The position numbers and the translations under genes were made by a program. Positions 26,577 to 36,570 of a stretch of DNA of 64,000 bases are shown here, in pieces (the stretch's first letter is position 1; the number at the start of each line of letters is the position of its first letter). Under the pieces are notes generated by a model. It was not told where the DNA came from and did no database searches. It worked only from the letters and a program-made list of their open reading frames with translations. The stretch comes from Paralimibaculum aggregatum. Its GTDB lineage: Bacteria; Pseudomonadota; Alphaproteobacteria; Rhodobacterales; Rhodobacteraceae. Location: contig NZ_BSYI01000024.1 of assembly GCF_030270585.1 (NCBI RefSeq), positions 1 to 64,000 of the forward strand, written 5' to 3'.

Positions 26577-27533
26577 TCAGCGCCCGGTGATGACGTCGAT
26601 GGCGCGGCGCGGCAGGTCGAGATCCCAGAGCGCGTTGTGCAGGTCCTGCTCGATGTCGGTGGTGGGCCGGAACAGGCTGCCGAGCGAGAGGAAATCTCCC
26701 GAGCGGGGCAGTGCGAGGTAGAACCAGTCGCCCTCGAAGGCGGCGGCGATATAGCTGCGCTTGGCCTCGTTGCGGGCGAGCGTCTTCAGCCCCTCGATCA
26801 CGCCCGGGCCGATATAGTCGCGCGCCGCGGCGATATCGTCGGAATAGACCTCGTAGGTCGCCTCGAACTCCTCGTCGGGGATCTCCAGCTTCTCCATGCC
26901 CTTGCGGGTGCCGGAGAAGGTCTCCGAGACCCAGTTGAACATCGAGCCGCGGTCCTTGGCGAAATAGATCCGCGGCGCCGGCTGCACCACCGCGATCTGG
27001 AAGACCAGCCCGCGGAACACGGTCGTGGTCTTGGTGCGGCCCTTGCTGTCGCGGGTGCGGGATTTCAGATGCGCCTCCGCCAGCGCCCAGTCGAGCCCCT
27101 TGTGGTTGCCGGCGACATGGTCCTCGGTGCGGGCGCTGTCATGGCCGGGCACCACGCCGAGCCGCTCGAAGGTGCCGATGTTGATTCGCGCGTCGCCATA
27201 GCGCATCTCGCCGAGGAACTCGCAGAGGATCGGCAACAGCTCGCTGCCGAGGCCGGATTTCCAGCGCTGCTGGTAGACCGCCCGCGAGGCGAAGGCGCCG
27301 ATGCCGCCGGCCACCGCCGCGGTGATCGCCACCGGCACGTTCTCGAAGCCCGCCGCGGCGCCGGCGCCGCCGAGCCCGGCGACCCCGGTGCCGCCCATCC
27401 ACATCTGCGCCTTGCGCTTCAGCGTCAGCCGCTCGGCCTCGTGACGCTCGAGGATCGGCACGATGCGCTCGTGGAACACCGCCTCGAAACCCTCCTCGAG
27501 CGGCGACTGCTCGGTAAAGCTGTATTCTCCCAT
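26577..27533 (-). CDS. DUF3137-domain membrane protein
   Basis: A 318-residue protein of the DUF3137 family. After an N-terminal soluble stretch (SFTEQSPLEEGFEAVFHERI) come two close hydrophobic segments (about 44-82, Gly/Ala-rich), then a long soluble domain with FRGLVFQIAVVQPAPRIYFAKDRG and FEATYEVYSDDIAAARDYIG (about 170-240) and FEGDWFYLALPRSGDFL. Function unknown; probably an inner-membrane protein with a cytoplasmic domain. Start at 27533; upstream region is short. Confidence 0.82.
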   Translation of the reverse strand: MGEYSFTEQSPLEEGFEAVFHERIVPILERHEAERLTLKRKAQMWMGGTGVAGLGGAGAAAGFENVPVAITAAVAGGIGAFASRAVYQQRWKSGLGSELLPILCEFLGEMRYGDARINIGTFERLGVVPGHDSARTEDHVAGNHKGLDWALAEAHLKSRTRDSKGRTKTTTVFRGLVFQIAVVQPAPRIYFAKDRGSMFNWVSETFSGTRKGMEKLEIPDEEFEATYEVYSDDIAAARDYIGPGVIEGLKTLARNEAKRSYIAAAFEGDWFYLALPRSGDFLSLGSLFRPTTDIEQDLHNALWDLDLPRRAIDVITGR

Positions 27534-27671
27534 GCCGGCCTCCAGTTGTCCCCTCGGCTCCTATAAGGCCCCCTCGGGTAACGTTCCGCAACCCTGAGGG
27601 GCGGGTGATCTTGCGTGGCCGGGCGCAGGGTGTAGTGTCGCGCCGGCCTACCCCCACCCCCGGAGCCTCCG

Positions 27672-28571
27672 ATGGATCTGCGCGCCCTCCTGCTTGGCCT
27701 CGCCTTCGCGGCGATGTGGTCCTCGGCCTTCGCTTCGGCGCGGATCATCGTGGCCGCGGCGCCGCCGGTCTCGGCACTGGCGCTGCGGTTCCTGATCTCG
27801 GGGCTGCTGGCGGTGGCGATCGCGCGCGCGATGGGCCAGAGCTGGCGGCTGACCGGAGCACAGTGGCGGGCGACGGCGGTTTTCGGGATCTGCCAGAACG
27901 CGCTCTATCTCGGGCTGAACTTCGTGGCGATGCAGTCGGTAGAGGCGTCGCTGGCGGCGATCATCGCCTCGACGATGCCGCTCCTGGTGGCGCTGGCGGG
28001 GCTGGTGCTCGGCACCGAGCGGGTGGGTCTGCGGGCCGCCGCCGGGCTGGCCGCGGGGCTCGCGGGTGTCGGGCTCATCATGGGCGCGCGGCTCGAGGGC
28101 GGGGCCGACCCGGCGGGAATCGGGCTCTGCGTGCTCGGCGTGATCGCGCTGGCGGCGGCGACGCTGTCGATGCGGGGGGCCTCCTCCGGTGGCAATCTGG
28201 TGATGGTGGTCGGGCTGCAGATGCTGGTCGGCGCGGCGGTGCTGGCGCCGGTGGCGGCGGCGACGGAGCTGGCGGCGCCGGTGGCGGTCGACTGGTCTTG
28301 GGCGCTGCTCGCGGCCTTCGCCTACACCACGCTGGTGCCGGGGCTGGCGGCGACGCTGGTCTGGTTCGTGCTGGTGCGCCGCATCGGCACGGTGCGGGCC
28401 TCGGTCTTCCACTTCCTCAACCCGGTGCTCGGGGTCGGCTTCGCGGCGGTGCTGCTCGGCGAATCGCTCGGCCCGCTCGACATGGTGGGGGTGGCCATCG
28501 TCACCGCGGCGATCCTGGTGGTGCAGCTCGCGAAGCAGGCCGGGCCGGTTGCCGCCCCCAGCCGTGTCTGA
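27672..28571 (+). CDS. EamA/DMT-family transporter
   Basis: A 299-residue member of the drug/metabolite transporter superfamily with ten predicted helices in two EamA repeats (about 5-137 and 148-283). Typical marks are FAAMWSSAFASARIIV in helix 1, SLAAIIASTMPLLVALAGLVLGTERV in the first repeat and LNPVLGVGFAAVLLGESL in the second. Such proteins export amino acids or other metabolites. Single gene; convergent with the zinc-motif protein. Confidence 0.92.
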   Translation: MDLRALLLGLAFAAMWSSAFASARIIVAAAPPVSALALRFLISGLLAVAIARAMGQSWRLTGAQWRATAVFGICQNALYLGLNFVAMQSVEASLAAIIASTMPLLVALAGLVLGTERVGLRAAAGLAAGLAGVGLIMGARLEGGADPAGIGLCVLGVIALAAATLSMRGASSGGNLVMVVGLQMLVGAAVLAPVAAATELAAPVAVDWSWALLAAFAYTTLVPGLAATLVWFVLVRRIGTVRASVFHFLNPVLGVGFAAVLLGESLGPLDMVGVAIVTAAILVVQLAKQAGPVAAPSRV

Positions 28572-28588
28572 GCGCGGGCGGGGCTGGC

Positions 28589-29107
28589 TCAGTCGGGGTG
28601 GATGTCGCGCGGCGTGCAGCTCGCCTCGAGCAGGATCGCCGGCCAGTAGAAGCCCGGATCGATGCCGAGTTCGCCGAGCCAGCGCGCCTGCAGCCGGTAG
28701 GCCTCCCATTCCTGCGCATTCTCGCAATACCAGTGCCGCGCTTCTGTCTGCCGGTGATGCACCAGCTCGTGCAGCAGCGCCGAGACGTCGCGCGGATCGC
28801 GCGGAGACCAGGGCCGCACCAGATAGATCGTGGCGCCGGTCGCGGCATAGAGCCCGCGCAGCCGCCCGTCGAGGCGCCCGGCGCGCCGGTGCATCGCCCG
28901 CGCCTCGGCCGCATCGATGAAGACGATGGCCGGCGCCTCCATCGGCCGGGGATAGGGCGCGGCCCGGTCGAGCCAGCGCTCCAGCCCCTTCACGACGGAG
29001 CGCAGCGCGGCCCGGTCGGGGTCCGCAGCGGCGGCGGCGGACGCCGCGAGCAGGACGAGCACGGCCAGCCCGGCCCGCAGCGGGCCGGAGACGAGGGTGA
29101 GCGGCAT
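28589..29107 (-). CDS. Exported HExxH protein (DUF6647-like), putative metallopeptidase
   Basis: A 172-residue secreted protein with signal peptide 1-28. A zinc-binding HELVH motif sits at 113-117 (ALLHELVHHRQ), preceded by a GATIYLVRPW strand, as in minigluzincin-type folds. EAYRLQARWL about 20 residues later could provide the third ligand (Glu). Two Cys (in WYCENAQEWEAY and EASCTP) may form a disulfide. It resembles DUF6647 proteins; peptidase activity is inferred only from the motif. Divergent from the LysR regulator gene. Confidence 0.75.
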   Translation of the reverse strand: MPLTLVSGPLRAGLAVLVLLAASAAAAADPDRAALRSVVKGLERWLDRAAPYPRPMEAPAIVFIDAAEARAMHRRAGRLDGRLRGLYAATGATIYLVRPWSPRDPRDVSALLHELVHHRQTEARHWYCENAQEWEAYRLQARWLGELGIDPGFYWPAILLEASCTPRDIHPD

Positions 29108-29209
29108 GACAGCCTCCGCAGGTTCGGATTACCGTTCCGTCATGCTAGGATCGTCGGGCCGACTCGGACAAAAGACGCCTTTTCACCCGAGGTTGAGCGG
29201 AGATCACCG

Positions 29210-30130
29210 ATGCGCCGTCGCCTGCCGCCGCTGCCCGCGATCCGCGCCTTCGAGGCCGCGGCGCGGCTGCTGAGCTTTCGCGAGGCGGCGGCGGAGCTTT
29301 GCGTCACGCCCTCGGCGGTCAGCCATCAGGTGCGCGCGCTGGAGGATCATCTCGGCCGCAGCCTGTTCCGGCGCGCGGGCAATCGCATTGCACTGACCGA
29401 GACCGGCCGGGCCTACCGCACCGAGCTTTCGCGGATCCTCGACGCGCTCGACGCCGTCACCCGCCAGGTCGCCGATACTCCGGATGCCAGCCCGATCACC
29501 GTGCATTGCACGCCGGGCTTCGCGTCGCGCTGGCTGGTGCCGCGCCTCGGCCGCGCGCCCTATGGCGACCGGATCGAGATCACGGTCTCGCAGGGCGCGC
29601 CCAGCACCGATTTCGCGACCAACGGGGCCGAGATCGTGATCCAGTGGACCGTCGGCCCGGTGCCCGGCGCGATCAGCGAGCCGCTCATGGAATCGGCGCG
29701 CTACCCGGTGGCCGCACCCGAGCTGCTCGAGCGGGAGGGCATCGCCCGGCCGGCGGATCTGCTGCGCCAGACGCTGCTGCACGACGAGGTTCTCGATGCC
29801 TGGGCGAAATGGTTCCGCCTCGCCGGGGTCGCCGGGGGCGATGCCGAGCGCGGGCCGAGGCTGCCGCATTGCGAGATGGCGCTGACGGCGGCGGAGCAGG
29901 GCCAGGGCGTCGCGCTCGCCTATGACGCGATGGCACGGACCGGGCTCGCCAGCGGCCGGCTGGTGCGGCCGTTCGAGATCGAGGTGCCGCCGATCACGAT
30001 CTACTCGGTGGCCTATGCCGAGCGGCACCGGCGCTGTCCGCAGGTCCGGGCATTCCGCGACTGGATCTTCGAGGAGGTGCGCGCCGAGGGCACGCTGGAC
30101 CGGCAGAGCCGGCTCGAGCCCGCCGGCTAG
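29210..30130 (+). CDS. LysR-family (GcvA-like) transcriptional regulator
   Basis: A 306-residue regulator. The N-terminal helix-turn-helix (about 6-65) starts RRLPPLPAIRAFEAAARLLS and includes FREAAAELCVTPSAVSHQVR, typical of the GcvA/AmpR subgroup. The effector domain (about 95-295) has HCTPGFASRWLVPRL and the GVALAYDAMA signature. An AmpR/GcvA-type LysR is often encoded next to its target; the divergent neighbour here is the HExxH protein, which may be regulated by it. ATG 29210 with GAGCGGAG upstream. Confidence 0.9.
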   Translation: MRRRLPPLPAIRAFEAAARLLSFREAAAELCVTPSAVSHQVRALEDHLGRSLFRRAGNRIALTETGRAYRTELSRILDALDAVTRQVADTPDASPITVHCTPGFASRWLVPRLGRAPYGDRIEITVSQGAPSTDFATNGAEIVIQWTVGPVPGAISEPLMESARYPVAAPELLEREGIARPADLLRQTLLHDEVLDAWAKWFRLAGVAGGDAERGPRLPHCEMALTAAEQGQGVALAYDAMARTGLASGRLVRPFEIEVPPITIYSVAYAERHRRCPQVRAFRDWIFEEVRAEGTLDRQSRLEPAG

Positions 30131-30165
30131 GCGCGGGGGGCGCGCCGGGTGGTCCTGGTGCTGCG

Positions 30166-30187
30166 CGGGCGGCCCGAAGGCCGCCCG
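30166..30187. terminator. Bidirectional hairpin terminator with UUCG loop (pnp side)
   Basis: A perfect 9-bp stem (30166-30174 with 30179-30187). Read from the pnp strand the loop is the extra-stable TTCG tetraloop. It lies 35 bases after the LysR stop and 8 bases beyond the pnp stop, between convergent genes. Confidence 0.78.
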
Positions 30188-30195
30188 GCGTGATG

Positions 30196-32322
<2,127 letters not shown>

Positions 32323-32343
32323 GATGTTTCCCTTCGTCGGCGC

Positions 32344-32378
32344 CCGGGCCCTGCCCGGACGGTCCCCCCGCGGGGGAC
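32344..32378 (-). promoter_or_regulatory. Tandem hairpins in the pnp leader
   Basis: Within the 157-base rpsO-pnp gap, a 7-bp stem (32362-32368 with 32372-32378, loop of 3) is followed toward pnp by a 6-bp stem (32344-32349 with 32353-32358). In E. coli a pnp leader hairpin is cut by RNase III for PNPase autoregulation; these are the candidates here. An attenuator between rpsO and pnp is an alternative. Confidence 0.45.
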
Positions 32379-32479
32379 GGCCCCTCATATGAAACCAGCG
32401 GCGCACCCCCGGGGCGTGAGGGGCCGGCGCACGAACGGCTGGCGGCCCGCCCCGGGGTCGGGACGGGCCGCGTCTCAGG

Positions 32480-32749
32480 TTAGCGGCGGATGCCGAGACG
32501 TTCGATGATGCTGCGGTAGCGCGGCTCGTCGCGCACCTTCACATAGTCGAGCAGCTTGCGGCGCTGGCTGACCATCTTGAGCAGCCCGCGGCGCGAATGA
32601 TTGTCTTTCTTGTGCGACTTGAAGTGCTCGGTGAGGTTGGTGATCCGCTCGGTGAGGATCGCGATCTGCACCTCGGGCGAGCCGGTGTCGCCGTCCTTCG
32701 TGGCATAGTCCTTGATGAGCGCTTCCTTGCGCTCGGGCGTGATCGACAT
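32480..32749 (-). CDS. rpsO: 30S ribosomal protein S15
   Basis: The 89-residue primary 16S rRNA-binding protein of the small subunit. The sequence is standard throughout: [17 protein letters not shown] (about 20-36), [19 protein letters not shown] (42-60) and [26 protein letters not shown] lies upstream of ATG 32749. Part of the truB-(membrane protein)-rpsO-pnp order, with a 160-base gap upstream that may hold its own promoter. Confidence 0.98.
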   Translation of the reverse strand: MSITPERKEALIKDYATKDGDTGSPEVQIAILTERITNLTEHFKSHKKDNHSRRGLLKMVSQRRKLLDYVKVRDEPRYRSIIERLGIRR

Positions 32750-32909
32750 CGTGTGCTCCTTGACTTGGGGGTTGTCTCGCCGTCCGCGGCCAGGGCCGGG
32801 ATGTCGTCCAGCACGGTCGGGGATCGGCGGTTGCCGTCACTTGAACGGCAGCGGGCTCTATGCACGCTTCCGGAGCGAAATGCTAGTGCGAATCTGCGCC
32901 CTTTCCGGG

Positions 32910-33353
32910 TTACTGCACCGCCTCGTCGATGGCGGCGCGGCCTTCCCCGCCGATCGTGGTCGCGACATAGCCGATCAGGGTTCCGACGAGTGCCCCCTCG
33001 AGCACGAACCAGAAGGGCGAGGTGAAGCCGCTGTCGGCCCCCATAAGCGCCTCGAGGAACGCCCGCATCTGCACATGGGCGAAGAAGACGAGCACCAGGT
33101 TCAGCCAGGCGCCCAGAAACGGCGCGCGGATCCACCATGGCAGCGGCAGGCGCAGCACCGGGTGAAAGGTGAACACGCCGAACACCCCGATGAGCGCGCC
33201 GAAGGTGAGATACCAGAGCAGGATGCCCCAGCGCAGCATGGGGTCGACCTCGGGCCAGAGCACGGGCAGCAGGAAGTACCCGGCGGCGCCGATCGCGAGG
33301 CCGATCAGCTTGCCGATGGCGATGCGTTTGGTGAGCGATGGTCCGGACGTCAT
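32910..33353 (-). CDS. Small four-helix membrane protein of unknown function
   Basis: A 147-residue integral membrane protein with four hydrophobic segments (about 12-34, 42-64, 73-95, 112-135). No recognised family motif; [20 protein letters not shown] is the most distinctive stretch. It is inserted between truB and rpsO, where most alphaproteobacteria have no gene. It lies 41 bases after truB, so cotranscription is likely. Confidence 0.75.
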   Translation of the reverse strand: MTSGPSLTKRIAIGKLIGLAIGAAGYFLLPVLWPEVDPMLRWGILLWYLTFGALIGVFGVFTFHPVLRLPLPWWIRAPFLGAWLNLVLVFFAHVQMRAFLEALMGADSGFTSPFWFVLEGALVGTLIGYVATTIGGEGRAAIDEAVQ

Positions 33354-33394
33354 GGAAAATGCCTTTCAGCGGTCAATACCGCTGCCACTTTGCC

Positions 33395-34375
33395 TCATTC
33401 TCCCTGATCGGGGAAGCGGGTCTGCCCGGCGCCGTCGCCTGCCGCGGCGGCCCCGTCCGCCGCGACCGGCGTGTCGGGCAGGATCACGCGGGCGGGGCGC
33501 AGGCGGGCGCCATCCGCCTTGCAGATCGCCACCGGCGTGCCGGCGCAGGACGCCCAGACGGTCTCGCCCTCCGCCGCGCGGCCGGGTGCCAGCGGCACCG
33601 CTTGGCCGACGCGCAGCTGCGCGGCCATGACCGGCGGCAGCGGGATCTCCACCAGCCCCCGGAGCCCGGCCGCCACCGGCAGCAGCGGCGCCTCCGCCCG
33701 ACCTTCGCGCACCGCGTCGAGCCGGTCGAAGGGCAGCGCGTCCTCGATCCGGAAGCCGCCGCTCGCCAGCCGGCGCAGCGCGGTTACATGGGCGTGGCAG
33801 CCGAGCACCCGGCCGATGTCCCGCGCGATCGAGCGGACATAGCCGCCCTTGCCGCAGTCGAGCTCCAGCTCGGCATGGTCCGCATCGGGCCGCGCGACCA
33901 GCTCGAGCCGCGCGACATGGAGGGGCCGGGGCGCGAGCTCCGGGATCTCGCCGGCGCGGGCGAGGTCATAGGCACGCGCTCCGTCCTGCTTCACCGCGGA
34001 AAAGATCGGCGGCACCTGCATGATGTCGCCCCGGAACGGGGCCAGCGCGGCCGCCAGCGCCGCGTCGTCCGGCCGCTCGGGGCTCTCGGCGACGATCTTT
34101 CCCTCGGCGTCGTCGGTGGCGGTGGCCTGGCCGAGCCGGATGGTGAAACGATAGGTCTTCTGCCCATCCTGCGCGGCAGCGACGGTCTTGGTGGCCTCGC
34201 CGAATGCGATGGCCAGGACGCCCGTGGCGAGCGGGTCGAGCGTGCCGGCATGGCCCGCCTTCTGCGCCTGCAGCGCCCAGCGCGCCTTGGCCATCGCCTG
34301 GGTCGAGGTGATGCCGATGGGCTTGTCGATCACGAGCCAGCCATTGAGCGGCCGGCCTCGGCGTCGCCTGGCCAT
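33395..34375 (-). CDS. truB: tRNA pseudouridine(55) synthase
   Basis: Makes pseudouridine 55 in the T-loop of all elongator tRNAs. The 326-residue protein begins with RPLNGWLVIDKPIGITS and has the catalytic Asp in GHAGTLDPLATGVL; further family blocks are KTYRFTIRLGQATATDD and GGYVRSIARDIGR. A C-terminal PUA-like tail (about 250-326) ends with a low-complexity Ala/Gly stretch. First gene of the truB-rpsO-pnp group; the usual upstream rbfA is not here. Confidence 0.95.
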   Translation of the reverse strand: MARRRRGRPLNGWLVIDKPIGITSTQAMAKARWALQAQKAGHAGTLDPLATGVLAIAFGEATKTVAAAQDGQKTYRFTIRLGQATATDDAEGKIVAESPERPDDAALAAALAPFRGDIMQVPPIFSAVKQDGARAYDLARAGEIPELAPRPLHVARLELVARPDADHAELELDCGKGGYVRSIARDIGRVLGCHAHVTALRRLASGGFRIEDALPFDRLDAVREGRAEAPLLPVAAGLRGLVEIPLPPVMAAQLRVGQAVPLAPGRAAEGETVWASCAGTPVAICKADGARLRPARVILPDTPVAADGAAAAGDGAGQTRFPDQGE

Positions 34376-34449
34376 GGGAGCCTCCGTGCTTCGGGCGTGC
34401 GGTTGCGGGCGGGCTCTCTAGCGCAGGCCGCGGCCCGCGGAAAGGGGGC

Positions 34450-36546
34450 TCAGCGCCCCTCCCGCCGCCAGGCCGCGAGGAACAGGAGCCCGGTGGCCAG
34501 CGCCGCCGCCCAGGCCGGCAGGAGCGGCGTCAGCTCGATTCCGGTCACGCGATAGGCGTCGCGCCGCTCCAGCCCGAACCAGCCGCGGCCATGCGCGCGG
34601 CGGCCCTCGGCGACGCTGCGCAGGTCCGGCAGGCCATCGGAGAGCCAGGCGATGCGCCCGCCGGTGGCGTCCACCAGCGGCTCCACCGGGGTCTCGCTGG
34701 CGATCGGGTTGCGATATTCCATCGGCGCGGGCGGCCCGACCGCGGCCACCGCCATGCGCTCGCCGTCTGAGAAGCGCCAGAGCCCCTCCTCGGCGCCGTC
34801 GAGCACCGCGCGCCAGCGCCCGGGCCCGGCAGGCGCATAGGCCAGAGCGCGGGTCTCGGGCTCCGCCGCGCCATCGGGGGGCGTTGCCAGCAGCTCCTCC
34901 GGCGGGCGCTCGGCCAGGGTGCGACGCTCGATCACCACGCGCCGCCCCTCGACGCGGGTGAACATCGCTTCTTCCTCGAGCTCGGGCTCGCGCATCAGCC
35001 AGTGCGCGGTGCGGCGCAGCAGGTCGGCCTGCGGGCCGCCGCCCTCGTGGCCGCGGGTCCAGAGCCAGGCATGGTCGGAGGCGAGCAGCGCCACCCGCCC
35101 CTTGCCGACCCGGTCGAGGATCAGCAGCGGGCGGTCCTCGATGCCGGACATCACGATGCTGCCCGAGCGCGGCTCGACGGTGATCTGGCGCATCCAGCTG
35201 CCCCATTGCGGACCGTCCGGTCCGATCCCGGCGGCCTCGGCGAGCCCGGCGGTCACCGGATGGCGGGCGCCCAGATCGGTGATCTGCGGGCGGAACGGGC
35301 GCTCAATCACCTCGAGGCTCGGCAGCGCCGGCAGGATCGCCGCGAGCGGCGTGCGCGCCAGGCTGTCGGCCCCGGCGAAGGCGGGCCCGGAGGCCAGCAG
35401 CACCGCGCCGCCCTCGCGCACATAGGTGCCGATGCGCGCCAGATAGGCCGGCAGCAGCACCCGGCGATACCGGTAGCGATCAAAGATGATCAGGTCGAAG
35501 CCGTCGATCTTCTCGAGGAACAGCTCGCGGGTGGGGAAGGCGATCAGCGAGAGCTCGGAAACCGGGGTGCCGTCCTGCTTTGCCGGCGGGCGCAGGATGG
35601 TGAAATGGATCAGGTCCACCGCCGGGTCGGATTTCAGCAGGTCGCGCCAGGTGCGCCCCCCGGGATGCGGCTCGCCGGAGACCAGCAGCACCCGCAGCCG
35701 GTCGCGCACGCCATTCACCTCGGCGATCACCCGGTTGTTGCGCGCGGTGAGCTCGCCCTCGCGTTCGGGGATGCGGATGTCCACCACCGTCGGCCCGGCA
35801 TGCTCGATGGGCACGGGAACAAGCGTCTCGGAGCCGAGCGACAGCAGCACCGGGCGCGGCGCGCCGCCGTCGATCGCCACCAGTGCCGGCACCCTGGGCC
35901 CGATCTCCCCCGGTGCGGCGCCGAGCACGCGCACCCGCAGGCCGAAGCTCACCTGCCCGCCGACGATGCCGAAGCCGGGTGCGGTGACGAGGTCGAGCGC
36001 CACGTCGAAGGCGTCCCGCTCCCCGGCGATCAGGCCATGCACCGGAGCGGGGAAGCCCTCCAGCCGCTCGGCGTCGTGGACCTGCCCGTCGGAGAGCAGG
36101 ATGGCGCCGGCGATCTGTTCGGGTGGGGTGCGCGCCGCGGCCTCGTCGAGCGCGGTGAGGAGCCTTGTGCCGGCGTCGCGGCCCTCCGGGTCCTGCCCGG
36201 TCTCGACGATCTCGAGTTCTAGCGGCGCATCCGGCGAGGAAAGCGCACGGATCGATTCCGCCAGCGCCTCGGCGGCATCCTCGATCTGGCCGGCGCGGTC
36301 CTCCAGCGTCGTGCTCTCCGAGCGGTCGACCACCAGATAGGCGACCGAGGGCAGCCCCTCGCGCGCCTCCTCGCGGAGCTGCGGCCCGGCCAGCGAGAGC
36401 ACCAGCAGCCCGAGCCCCAGCGCGCGCAGCCACCAGCCCGGCAGCCCCCGCCAGAGCGCGAAGCCGACGAACCCCGCCGAGGCCAGGCCGAGCGCCGTGA
36501 TCGCCGCCCAGGGCAGGAGGGGCGCGAAGCTCAGGGTCACCGCCAT
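34450..36546 (-). CDS. Large membrane protein with class I glutamine amidotransferase-like domain
   Basis: A 698-residue protein of the type encoded at the end of MoxR/DUF58/DUF4159 operons. Two N-terminal helices (about 10-32 and 38-56) precede a von Willebrand-like region containing VAYLVVDRSEST and AGAILLSDGQ. A beta-rich middle (about 190-290) is followed by a Rossmann-type GATase1-like domain (about 290-490) with FDLIIFDRY and GGAVLLASGPAFA, lacking an obvious catalytic Cys. A final C-terminal helix (about 675-692) anchors it. It starts 24 bases after the DUF4159 gene. Likely works with the MoxR ATPase in the envelope; exact function unknown. Confidence 0.8.
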   Translation of the reverse strand: MAVTLSFAPLLPWAAITALGLASAGFVGFALWRGLPGWWLRALGLGLLVLSLAGPQLREEAREGLPSVAYLVVDRSESTTLEDRAGQIEDAAEALAESIRALSSPDAPLELEIVETGQDPEGRDAGTRLLTALDEAAARTPPEQIAGAILLSDGQVHDAERLEGFPAPVHGLIAGERDAFDVALDLVTAPGFGIVGGQVSFGLRVRVLGAAPGEIGPRVPALVAIDGGAPRPVLLSLGSETLVPVPIEHAGPTVVDIRIPEREGELTARNNRVIAEVNGVRDRLRVLLVSGEPHPGGRTWRDLLKSDPAVDLIHFTILRPPAKQDGTPVSELSLIAFPTRELFLEKIDGFDLIIFDRYRYRRVLLPAYLARIGTYVREGGAVLLASGPAFAGADSLARTPLAAILPALPSLEVIERPFRPQITDLGARHPVTAGLAEAAGIGPDGPQWGSWMRQITVEPRSGSIVMSGIEDRPLLILDRVGKGRVALLASDHAWLWTRGHEGGGPQADLLRRTAHWLMREPELEEEAMFTRVEGRRVVIERRTLAERPPEELLATPPDGAAEPETRALAYAPAGPGRWRAVLDGAEEGLWRFSDGERMAVAAVGPPAPMEYRNPIASETPVEPLVDATGGRIAWLSDGLPDLRSVAEGRRAHGRGWFGLERRDAYRVTGIELTPLLPAWAAALATGLLFLAAWRREGR

Positions 36547-36570
36547 GCTCTCTCCTTGCGTCTCATGGGC

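Noticed and set aside
27605-29209. In-frame upstream extension of the LysR gene through the EamA gene
   Set aside because: The frame is open by chance in GC-rich DNA; the LysR domain starts at 29210 and the upstream translation is Gly/Ala/Arg noise.
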